20,949 bases of DNA from the IMG/VR virus record IMGVR_UViG_3300037070_005936, positions 1 to 20,949 of that record. One strand, written 5' to 3'. The notes below the pieces were generated by a model, which worked only from the letters and a program-made list of their open reading frames with translations, did no database searches and was not told where the DNA came from. Both the position numbers and the translations under genes were made by a program. This stretch comes from a virus. Numbering within the stretch: the stretch's first letter is position 1; each line of letters starts with the position of its first letter. Below are positions 14,757 through 19,879 of this stretch, piece after piece.

Positions 14757-16046
14757 CTACCACTTGCCTTTACGCTTTCCAAGTCGGCCCTGCAACGTGA
14801 ACACGTTTTTGGCCCGCTCTGTAGACGGAGCCACGTAAGGATGCGAGTGTACGTAACGATAGGCAAATCCAATGGCCATCGCGAGATCCTTCGGACCCTC
14901 AAACTTGCCCTTCTTGGTCACCAGCTTCTCGGCTTCCTCCCGCAGCTCGAGGCTGCCGGTCAGCCTCGCCTCTTCAATCCGTTGTCGGACCAACTGCATG
15001 CCCTCGTAACGGTTGGAGTCGGTTGTGTTCTGCTCAATGACCGACACGCCGAGCGACCTCAGGGACTGCACCGCGGCTCGACCGATACCGTTGGCTTCGA
15101 CCACGACTTTTGGCGAAGGTCCCTCCTTGTCAGCCTCGAGTTCCCAATACGATTTGTCATTCGGGGTGTACAAAGCGACGACCTGTCGAACCAGATGGGC
15201 CATCTGGTCGATGGTCGCCTCAGCGTTTTTCCACGATGCGACAAGAGACCAATCACGACGATCGACCAGAGCAAAAGCAGAGCTGTCACGACCAAGACCA
15301 CCTCCTGTGTCCACCCCCATCACCAGTTGTCGTGAGACCTGCTCTGGGGTTTTGTACAAATGTACGCCCGACTTCATCGTGAAGGGCGCCACTTCGGGAA
15401 GAGTGCGAAACCATGCCCCATCAAACGAGACGAACTCCCCTTCCGTGTACGCCCTAATCTCCTCCGGTGTGTAGCGGTCCAAGAGTCCGGAAAGGTACTC
15501 AGGCGGTAAGAAGAAGTTGTCCTTGGTCTTGGCTCGGATGACGTGCACATTCGGGTCTTTTGACAGCTCAAAGAACCAGTTCAGACCCTCGGGGGTTCCC
15601 GCCAGCGCGAGTTGGCGTCGACGAGCCTTGGGGTCCCGAACACGCGCCAACACCCGCTTGAAGACCTCTTCAGACTGAAGGGCAGGCTCGTCGATGAGCG
15701 CAAAACCGAGGTTCGCGCCCACAATCCGCTCAGGTTGGTCCCCCGAGCGGAACAAAATCTCGAACTTGTCCGCGATCGTCAGGACGTGGTTGTTGTTCTG
15801 GTACTTGTACGGGATGCCAAGGTCGCCCAAAACCTCCTTAAAGGAGGGAATAGAGGCATCGCTGCTAATGACATAGGTGGGAGAAACATACATCCCGGTA
15901 CAGGGGGCGTTTTCAATCCCAAGTAGGATAGTCTTGTAAACAGCGGCTCGGGTTTTCCCCGAGCCGTACCCGCCAACGAACAGAACCACGGGCGAAGTCG
16001 ACTCAATGAACTCCCGCTGAGCCTTCAGTAGCACCATGTCCGGCAA
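14757..16046 (-). CDS. terL: Terminase large subunit (packaging ATPase and nuclease), 429 aa
   Basis: This motor subunit pumps DNA into the procapsid and cuts it. The Walker A motif is GGYGSGKT (residues 25-32). Walker B is FALIDE (115-120), with Glu120 as the likely catalytic residue. The coupling motif LALAGTP is at 146-152. The RNase H-like nuclease domain starts near residue 240, with acidic residues Asp246 (VMGVDTGGG), Glu317 (VVVEANG) and Asp387 (GPKDLAM). The C-terminus is basic. The start is TTG at 16046, directly after the terS stop, with AAGG eight bases upstream; an ATG at 16037 would give a protein three residues shorter and lacks a well-placed ribosome site. The length is normal. 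Confidence 0.93.
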   Translation of the reverse strand: MPDMVLLKAQREFIESTSPVVLFVGGYGSGKTRAAVYKTILLGIENAPCTGMYVSPTYVISSDASIPSFKEVLGDLGIPYKYQNNNHVLTIADKFEILFRSGDQPERIVGANLGFALIDEPALQSEEVFKRVLARVRDPKARRRQLALAGTPEGLNWFFELSKDPNVHVIRAKTKDNFFLPPEYLSGLLDRYTPEEIRAYTEGEFVSFDGAWFRTLPEVAPFTMKSGVHLYKTPEQVSRQLVMGVDTGGGLGRDSSAFALVDRRDWSLVASWKNAEATIDQMAHLVRQVVALYTPNDKSYWELEADKEGPSPKVVVEANGIGRAAVQSLRSLGVSVIEQNTTDSNRYEGMQLVRQRIEEARLTGSLELREEAEKLVTKKGKFEGPKDLAMAIGFAYRYVHSHPYVAPSTERAKNVFTLQGRLGKRKGKW

Positions 16047-16451
16047 TCAGTCCGCCTTGTCTTCATCGGTCGATGACTCAGTCTTCGACCCAAGAAGAGT
16101 AGAACCGTCGGCGTCGACCAGCTTGATTTCGATATTCGCGCCACCGAACGCGGTTCGGGCCACCGCGTCATCGTACACCCGTCGGTTCACGGACTTGAGC
16201 AAGAACTGAAGCATGGACGCGTCACCCGCCATTGCGCGTCCCATCGCCTTGTCCGTCAGCAGGTCTTCCATCAGCTGGTTGAGCTGCTTCGCGAAGCCCT
16301 TGTCATTTCGCTTCCACTGATTGACGGAGTCGAACGGCACATCGACCGCAGCGGCAGCAGCACGGACCGTGCCGTGCTCTCCGAGAGCCCGGAGAAACCG
16401 CTCTTTGGGGGCCTTTTCCGGACGGGATTGGAGGGAAAGCTGGGTGAACAT
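16047..16451 (-). CDS. terS: Terminase small subunit, 134 aa
   Basis: Small terminases bind the packaging site and present DNA to the large subunit. Residues ~25-45 (VRAAAAAVDVPFDSVNQWKR) form a helix-turn-helix typical of the family. A helical oligomerisation segment follows (LNQLMEDLLTDKAMGRAMAG), then a beta/acidic C-terminus (LGSKTESSTDEDKAD). The start is taken as ATG 16451. A TTG at 16469 has no ribosome site. The ATG also lacks one, but a promoter-like pair sits so that transcription would begin at or next to this ATG (see 16458-16487). The downstream gene is terL, joined without a gap. Confidence 0.85.
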   Translation of the reverse strand: MFTQLSLQSRPEKAPKERFLRALGEHGTVRAAAAAVDVPFDSVNQWKRNDKGFAKQLNQLMEDLLTDKAMGRAMAGDASMLQFLLKSVNRRVYDDAVARTAFGGANIEIKLVDADGSTLLGSKTESSTDEDKAD

Positions 16452-16457
16452 CCAGGT

Positions 16458-16487
16458 AGTAAGCCACAAGGGCTACGCGTGTGTCAA
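16458..16487 (-). promoter_or_regulatory. Candidate promoter for leaderless terS
   Basis: On the minus strand a perfect TTGACA (16487-16482) is followed after 18 bases by CTTACT (16463-16458), and then six bases before ATG 16451. The -10 match is weak. The spacing from -10 to ATG is the same as at the two divergent promoters (17773-17801 and 18026-18054), and terS has no ribosome site, which is why it is listed. Confidence 0.35.
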
Positions 16488-16501
16488 GTCGGTCGTCAAT
16501 C

Positions 16502-16987
16502 TCATCGGTTGGTCCCTACAGGAGCCTTAGGGAAGGGCGCCGCAGCACGCGAAACACCTCGAACTACGCGGGAAACATAAGGACAGTTCGTACCAAACTT
16601 AGCCGCCACGTCCTGGCACGTCATGCCTTCAACTAGTACCAGTCTGCGCATCTCTGTGATGTCCTTGTCGGAGAATGCACAGGCTCTCTTACGCTTCTCA
16701 ATCGGTGAGAGAGCGTATATTTCCTGCATATGATGGATGTTCACGCACTTAAGATTCTCGCACGTACGACGGAGAATGGAGCCTGGGTTTAACCGTCGGC
16801 CGTGTAGCTCCCACTGGATTCTAGCAAGACCTCGGTACTCCGAGGTCCCATCCTTCAGAGAAACTTTGATGCGAGGCTGGCCATCGGCGTGATAGCTACC
16901 AACCCATTCCATACACCCGGTCATCTTATCTTTGGGTAGGGTAAGTTCCGCCACGCGGCGCTTGAGTGATTTGAGGGTGGGGCTCAC
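16502..16987 (-). CDS. HNH-like protein with C-terminal helix-turn-helix, catalytic His missing, 161 aa
   Basis: Residues ~25-90 follow the layout of small phage HNH nucleases of the HNH_3 kind: CMEWVGSYHADGQPRIKV, ARIQWELHGRR, then LRRTCENLKCVNIHHM. In that family the segment usually reads R-H-x-C-D-N-x-x-C-x-N-x-x-H, so the first catalytic or metal-binding His is replaced here by Arg74, and the His usually preceding the R-x-x-W is also replaced (LARIQW). The terminal His pair (85-86) is kept. Residues ~108-145 form a helix-turn-helix (CQDVAAKFGTNCPYVSRVVRG). It may be DNA-binding only. It begins at GTG 16987, overlapping the previous stop as GTGA. It sits right before terS, where HNH genes often occur. 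Confidence 0.7.
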   Translation of the reverse strand: MSPTLKSLKRRVAELTLPKDKMTGCMEWVGSYHADGQPRIKVSLKDGTSEYRGLARIQWELHGRRLNPGSILRRTCENLKCVNIHHMQEIYALSPIEKRKRACAFSDKDITEMRRLVLVEGMTCQDVAAKFGTNCPYVSRVVRGVSRAAAPFPKAPVGTNR

Positions 16988-17766
16988 GGGAGCACCAACT
17001 TTGGGGCCCGTATCGTCCAGGCAATCGCGGTCAGGGTCGCCGTCACTTCAGCTCGCACCTCCGGGTGGATTTCGAAATCCTTATTATGGTTGGGGTCTGT
17101 GAACAGTTCCGGCCGAGTCTTTACGAGGAAACTCTCCAACTCCTGGCGGAGAGAAAAGTCTGCGTCTGGAAGGAGCCTGCGAATGGTGTCGAACAGAAGC
17201 TCGCCTGGTGCTGGCGGAGGAATGCCCGCCTCCATCACCTCGGGTTCGGGCGGCAGTTCTTTGGCCAGGGCCAGCAGGCGTGCGGAGACTAGGTTCGGGT
17301 CCGTTTCAAGGATTTGGTGACATTGCTCCTGCTCATCCCACGGGAACATGGTTCGTCGGTCGTCCCGACAACGCACGACCAGGCGCGTTTTCGCCTTCTG
17401 GGATAACTGTGGAAACAGCTGGCCGATTAACCTCTCCAACGAGGGGCGTCTCCGAGAAGGTTTGGTGGCGGGTATTTGTTCCGGAACAGGCCGCGGTGTT
17501 ACGGAACGCGGCCGGGGCGAGATGAGTTCCGGAACGGCCATAGGTTCCTTTTGTTCCGGAACGTTCGGTGCCTCATTTCTCTGTTCCGGAACGACAGGTT
17601 CCGGAACAGAAGGTGCCTGTTCCGTACGATGTTCCGGAACGACAGGTTCGGTTACGGTCCTGTTTCTGTAGTGCCGGGTCTTGCAGACGTCGGAACAGAA
17701 GAGACGACGGACCGTCTTAGGGGTGAAGGGCAGCTGGCAGGCGGGGCAGGGACGTTCGGTTTCCAT
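16984..17766 (-). CDS. Zinc-finger protein with Val-Pro-Glu repeat linker, 260 aa
   Basis: The N-terminus is a probable zinc finger with Cys7, Cys10, Cys24 and Cys28 (CPAC and FCSDVC), followed by RHYRNR. A Pro/Glu/Val-rich linker (residues ~40-105) carries six V-P-E motifs. Residues ~105-260 are mainly helical (LERLIGQLFPQLSQKAKTRL and the final helix EVTATLTAIAWTIRAPK). All six V-P-E motifs are coded by the identical palindrome GTTCCGGAAC, while the bases on either side vary. This is better explained by DNA sites than by protein need. The gene starts at ATG 17766 with no ribosome site and a promoter placed exactly for a leaderless message. It is the first gene of the minus-strand series. 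Function is unknown; a DNA-binding regulator or replication protein is inferred. Confidence 0.75.
   Translation of the reverse strand: METERPCPACQLPFTPKTVRRLFCSDVCKTRHYRNRTVTEPVVPEHRTEQAPSVPEPVVPEQRNEAPNVPEQKEPMAVPELISPRPRSVTPRPVPEQIPATKPSRRRPSLERLIGQLFPQLSQKAKTRLVVRCRDDRRTMFPWDEQEQCHQILETDPNLVSARLLALAKELPPEPEVMEAGIPPPAPGELLFDTIRRLLPDADFSLRQELESFLVKTRPELFTDPNHNKDFEIHPEVRAEVTATLTAIAWTIRAPKLVLP
17478..17640. repeat. Six exact GTTCCGGAAC palindromes inside the zinc-finger gene
   Basis: Exact copies begin at 17478, 17526, 17553, 17583, 17598 and 17631. A one-mismatch copy GTTACGGAAC at 17498 is out of the V-P-E reading frame, and a hybrid GTTCCGTACG lies at 17619. Spacings are 48, 27, 30, 15 and 33 bases. 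Two more exact copies lie outside the gene at 17837 and 18463. Confidence 0.9.
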
Positions 17767-17769
17767 GGA

Positions 17770-17780
17770 CGTACGGTACG
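17770..17780. promoter_or_regulatory. CGTACGGTACG site overlapping the -10 of the minus-strand promoter
   Basis: This copy of the second palindrome family (reverse complement of CGTACCGTACG) covers the -10 box TACCGT of the minus-strand promoter and ends four bases before the start codon of the zinc-finger gene. A protein bound here would block transcription, so it is a candidate operator. Confidence 0.6.
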
Positions 17781-17801
17781 GTCGGAACAGTACGGTGTCA
17801 A
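17773..17801 (-). promoter_or_regulatory. Promoter for the minus-strand late series, leaderless start
   Basis: On the minus strand TTGACA (17801-17796), 17 bases, then TACCGT (17778-17773), then six bases and ATG 17766. The expected start of transcription falls on the A of the ATG, so the message would lack a leader. No ribosome site is present to contradict this. It mirrors the plus-strand promoter at 18026-18054. Confidence 0.6.
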
Positions 17802-17811
17802 GTTAGAATCT

Positions 17812-17821
17812 GTACCGTACG
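17812..17821. repeat. GTACCGTACG copy upstream of the minus-strand -35
   Basis: This 10-base copy of the second palindrome family is 10 bases upstream of TTGACA, a typical place for an activator or an upstream operator. It is the partner of the copy at 17770-17780. Confidence 0.55.
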
Positions 17822-17836
17822 GGCGTTGGGTAACAC

Positions 17837-17846
17837 GTTCCGGAAC
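17837..17846. repeat. GTTCCGGAAC copy in the divergent intergenic region
   Basis: This is an exact copy of the first palindrome family outside any coding sequence. It shows that the motif is not only the product of V-P-E codons. Confidence 0.75.
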
Positions 17847-17851
17847 AGGTA

Positions 17852-17880
17852 GTGTAGGGGGGTAGGAGCGCTACCTACAC
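17852..17880. repeat. Hairpin in the divergent region
   Basis: GTGTAG pairs with CTACAC and GTAG pairs with CTAC, with a four-G bulge on one side and loop GAGCG. No T-run follows. It is a candidate operator or RNA structure between the two divergent promoters. The rest of 17881-18025 is G/C-rich, with repeated CGTGCC/GGCACG and CCCCGGGGCCCC, and no gene is seen there. Confidence 0.45.
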
Positions 17881-18025
17881 GTAAAAGAGCTTTGGTCGAT
17901 CGAGACATGCACCCCCCGTGCCGCCCCGGGGCCCCACGTCGTGCCCTATGGGGGTTGGCACGGTCTTTGGGGCTGCGCTCGAGCATCGCCCAAACTCCAT
18001 GCCACTACATTCCCGCATCGGCTAC

Positions 18026-18054
18026 TTGACCTAGCGCTAAGCCCCTGCTACACT
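18026..18054 (+). promoter_or_regulatory. Strong promoter for the plus-strand early genes, leaderless start
   Basis: TTGACC (18026-18031), 17 bases, then TACACT (18049-18054) preceded by an extended TG one base upstream, then six bases and ATG 18061. Transcription should begin on the A of the ATG. No ribosome site lies upstream of the ATG. It is the mirror of the promoter at 17773-17801, with about 225 bases between the two -35 boxes. Confidence 0.7.
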
Positions 18055-18060
18055 CTCCCT

Positions 18061-18273
18061 ATGCACACGCACATCACTACCCCCGTCGTCGCCCTCCTTC
18101 CGGACGAAGACGTATGGTCCGACGTCACCATCGAGACCCAAACCTTCCCGGCCATGGCCGTGGCCGCGCGTGGCCGCGCGCATGCGGACGCCATCATCGC
18201 CAGGGTCGACGCACTGCGGGCCAACGGATTGACCTTCTGTGACGCGATGCGCATCGCGTCAGGCGAAGACTGA
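18061..18273 (+). CDS. Unknown 70-aa protein, first plus-strand gene, leaderless
   Basis: The start at ATG 18061 is set by the promoter six bases upstream; the frame is open upstream to 17941 but that part is before the promoter start. The 70-residue product has an acidic N-terminal part (LPDEDVWSDVTIETQTF) and an Ala/Arg-rich helix (AVAARGRAHADAIIARVDAL). Two tandem copies of TGGCCGCGCG lie at 18161-18180. The last codons form part of a 22-bp perfect palindrome at 18240-18261. No family is recognised. Its small size and place directly behind a strong promoter fit an early regulatory or host-takeover protein, which is inference. Confidence 0.65.
   Translation: MHTHITTPVVALLPDEDVWSDVTIETQTFPAMAVAARGRAHADAIIARVDALRANGLTFCDAMRIASGED
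18240..18261. repeat. Perfect 22-bp palindrome
   Basis: The half-site TGACGCGATGC is followed directly by its reverse complement with no spacer. It lies at the 3' end of the 70-residue gene, thirteen bases before its final base. Without a T-run or loop it is more suited to a dimeric DNA-binding protein or recombinase than to a terminator. Confidence 0.85.
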
Positions 18274-18282
18274 CCCTACGCC

Positions 18283-18314
18283 CGTACCGTACGCCCACCG
18301 GTCCGTACCGTACG
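18283..18314. repeat. Tandem pair of CGTACCGTACG sites
   Basis: Two exact 11-base copies at 18283-18293 and 18304-18314 are 21 bases apart centre to centre, that is, two helical turns. This spacing favours cooperative binding of a dimeric protein on one face of the helix. Confidence 0.75.
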
Positions 18315-18337
18315 CCCTCCCGGGGTCGCCCTCGACT

Positions 18338-18374
18338 GTTTGGTGGCGTTAGGACGCCGTCCGTACCGTACGGG
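18338..18374. repeat. Module A: GTTTGG, GGCGT-ACGCC arms, then CGTACCGTACG
   Basis: Order: GTTTGG (18338-18343), inverted arms GGCGT and ACGCC (18345-18358), then CGTACCGTACG (18362-18372) and GG. The same order with the other palindrome is found exactly 100 bases downstream at 18438. Confidence 0.75.
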
Positions 18375-18437
18375 TGTAGGTGTTGCACCAAAACTGCAAT
18401 CGAATTTCACTCCCGGAACAAGCGTGCGGTTATTCCG

Positions 18438-18475
18438 GTTTGGGGGCGTCCTGACGCCGCGCGTTCCGGAACGGG
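18438..18475. repeat. Module B: GTTTGG, GGCGTC-GACGCC arms, then CGTTCCGGAACG
   Basis: Order: GTTTGG (18438-18443), inverted arms GGCGTC and GACGCC (18445-18458), then CGTTCCGGAACG (18462-18473) and GG. It aligns base for base with module A, except that the palindrome of the first family replaces that of the second and three bases in the arm centre differ. Confidence 0.75.
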
Positions 18476-18527
18476 GTGATCTGACATTATGTAATCAAAA
18501 CGGCCCGCTCTCCAGCCTGTTTTGGGC

Positions 18528-18569
18528 GCGGGTTCCCGTCCCCCCTCTATAAGGGGGGACGGGACCCGC
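18528..18569. repeat. Very strong 18-pair hairpin with CTATA loop
   Basis: GCGGG-T-TCCCGTCCCCCCT pairs with AGGGGGGACGGGA-CCCGC, with one bulged T and loop CTATA. The stem has 18 pairs, almost all G-C. No T-run follows on either strand, so it is not a classic terminator. It lies in the plus-strand leader region between module B and the 103-residue gene. Confidence 0.85.
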
Positions 18570-18741
18570 CCCACCAGCTGGCTCACTTCGAGCGGGCATC
18601 ACAGACGACATCCGAACGCCATCAAAAAACGAAACTTTCCCGCCGCAGCCGCGATAATCTCTCCGCCGTAGTCCGGGACACCCCCCAAACATCCTGGGAA
18701 AAAATCCCTCCAAAACCCCCAGTTCCCATGCGGACCTAAAA

Positions 18742-19053
18742 ATGCTCGCTCAACTACTCCCCTCAGCCAAGCTGGTGCTCGAAGGCACCTTGACCCCACC
18801 TACAGCCGCCACAGACCTCCGCCTCATTGAGGCAGTCGGCCGAGCTGGCGCCCGTGCATACCTGCACTCGCCTACAATGATGGCTCTATACCTACCTAGC
18901 AGCCCGCCTCAGGCGATCCTGATGATGCCCCATGTCCACATTCATCAGCTCGGGGATAAAGAGTGCACACTCCTCGTCCCTGTGGCGTCCGCTCGTGCTC
19001 CGCTCAAATCCATCGGAGTAATGGTCAACGGGTACGACCCAGATCTCCGCTGA
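18742..19053 (+). CDS. Unknown 103-aa protein
   Basis: The 103-residue product has a helical first third (LRLIEAVGRAGARAYL) followed by strand-like segments (MMALYLPSSPPQAILMMPHV, CTLLVPVASARAPLKSIGVM). No signal peptide or membrane segment is evident. It starts at ATG 18742 with only a weak GGAC upstream. No strong ribosome site is visible. Codon pattern and balance of residues support a real gene. Its job is unknown; the place suggests an early gene. Confidence 0.6.
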   Translation: MLAQLLPSAKLVLEGTLTPPTAATDLRLIEAVGRAGARAYLHSPTMMALYLPSSPPQAILMMPHVHIHQLGDKECTLLVPVASARAPLKSIGVMVNGYDPDLR

Positions 19054-19065
19054 CCCTGGCGCAAC

Positions 19066-19086
19066 TATCGGCCCACGCAACCGATA
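19066..19086. repeat. TATCGG-CCGATA inverted repeat between two early genes
   Basis: TATCGG and CCGATA are separated by nine bases in the 68-base gap before the GTG-started gene at 19122. It could be an operator or a weak terminator. Confidence 0.35.
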
Positions 19087-19121
19087 ACCCAAGTGAACGC
19101 TCTGCCACAATGAGGTACTAA

Positions 19122-19358
19122 GTGAGGGAAGTACAAAAGTATGCAGGCTTTTTGTTTTCGCGTGATCAGAACGAAGCCCCTTCATTCGAGTGCGGCATCG
19201 ATCGATTCATAGAAAACATCAAATACGCGGAAGTCCGTAATCGAGGGATTACTATTGCGGCGGTGGCGTTGCTTCAATCCTACGCGAAGTGCACGTCAAT
19301 CGAGTCAGAGCGTGAGTACATCCTGCGTGAGATTGCGGGACTGGGGCGCGACGCATGA
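19122..19358 (+). CDS. Unknown 78-aa protein
   Basis: It starts at GTG 19122, decided by GAGGT five bases upstream. The product is a mixed alpha protein (CGIDRFIENIKYAEVRNRG, AAVALLQSYAKC, EREYILREIAGLG) with no membrane segment. Its codon use is less G/C-rich at the start than its neighbours. It overlaps the next gene as ATGA at 19355. No family is recognised. Confidence 0.65.
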   Translation: MREVQKYAGFLFSRDQNEAPSFECGIDRFIENIKYAEVRNRGITIAAVALLQSYAKCTSIESEREYILREIAGLGRDA

Positions 19359-19597
19359 GCCTCAAGCACCGCATCGTCAAGCTGACCGGTACCCGAGTAC
19401 CGTCGTCGCAGACGCACTACGATACCCTCGACGAGGCCATCATGGCGCTGTCCGACATGCTGAACGGTGCGCTGATCCACACGTCGGCCGGAATCAGCAC
19501 CGTGTTTGCCGACCCTGACGAAGATAAGTGCAGCGCCTACCCGTGCACGGCCGGGTGGGAGATCATTGAGGAACGCGTCTTCGACGGCGAAGACTAG
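19355..19597 (+). CDS. Unknown 80-aa protein
   Basis: It begins at ATG 19355, overlapping the previous stop. The product reads basic at the N-terminus (KHRIVKLTGTRVP) and acidic at the C-terminus (WEIIEERVFDGED), with a helix (DEAIMALSDMLNG) in the middle and two Cys (CSAYPC). No family is recognised. It belongs to the early gene series by coupling. Confidence 0.65.
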   Translation: MSLKHRIVKLTGTRVPSSQTHYDTLDEAIMALSDMLNGALIHTSAGISTVFADPDEDKCSAYPCTAGWEIIEERVFDGED

Positions 19598-19604
19598 GCC
19601 ACTC

Positions 19605-19625
19605 CCGAACCGCTTCGCGGTTCGG
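19605..19625 (+). terminator. 9-bp hairpin after the 80-aa gene, possible weak terminator
   Basis: CCGAACCGC and GCGGTTCGG flank loop TTC. A short T-containing tract (TACCTTTCCC) follows. It is in the 51-base gap before the winged-helix gene. It may reduce read-through or act as an RNA stability structure. Confidence 0.45.
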
Positions 19626-19648
19626 TACCTTTCCCTTACCGGGGCTAC

Positions 19649-19879
19649 ATGACCAACAAACAACGCATTGGGCCTCGCATGGCCGAGGCAGTGGAATACG
19701 TCCGCCAGCACCCTGGCTGCTCGATCGCGCCCGCGGCGCGCGCTATCGGGCCGTACGGGTCGACCATGTACGGCTACCGGGCGGTGCACCGGGCCATCAA
19801 AGCTGGCCTGATCTCTGCGGTGCGAACCGCCAACAAGTACGTCCTTACCATACCGGAGTCGTCATGCGATCTGATGTGA
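19649..19879 (+). CDS. Winged-helix-type DNA-binding protein, 76 aa
   Basis: The pattern RMAEAVEYVRQHPGCSIAPA, GPYGSTMYGYRAVHRAIKAG, LI and NKYVLTIPE is that of small winged-helix or MarR-like proteins common in actinophages and other phages: three helices with a turn at HPGCSIAPAARAIG and a C-terminal wing. It starts at ATG 19649 with GGGG five bases upstream. It might regulate the early genes or the palindromes described above, but no binding link can be seen from sequence. It overlaps the next gene by 16 bases. Confidence 0.65.
   Translation: MTNKQRIGPRMAEAVEYVRQHPGCSIAPAARAIGPYGSTMYGYRAVHRAIKAGLISAVRTANKYVLTIPESSCDLM

Larger units (their letters stand above)
18274..18741. other. 468-base non-coding control region
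   Basis: No convincing gene is seen here on either strand. It holds two CGTACCGTACG sites (18283, 18304), two related modules at 18338 and 18438, an A/T-rich stretch with ATTATGTAAT (18486-18495), CAAAAC/GTTTTG arms (18496-18524), the strong hairpin at 18528-18569 and several A-runs. No promoter for the plus-strand genes could be named with confidence. The content is compatible with an origin or a regulatory switch. Confidence 0.6.

Noticed and set aside
15833-15847. CCTCCTT-A-AAGGAGG inverted repeat in terL
   Set aside because: It is short and inside a strongly conserved coding region, with no link to a regulatory point.
18340-18713. Short open frames on both strands in the 468-base control region
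   Set aside because: No ribosome sites, Arg/Pro/Gly-rich shadow-type translations, and they run across the palindromes and hairpin.
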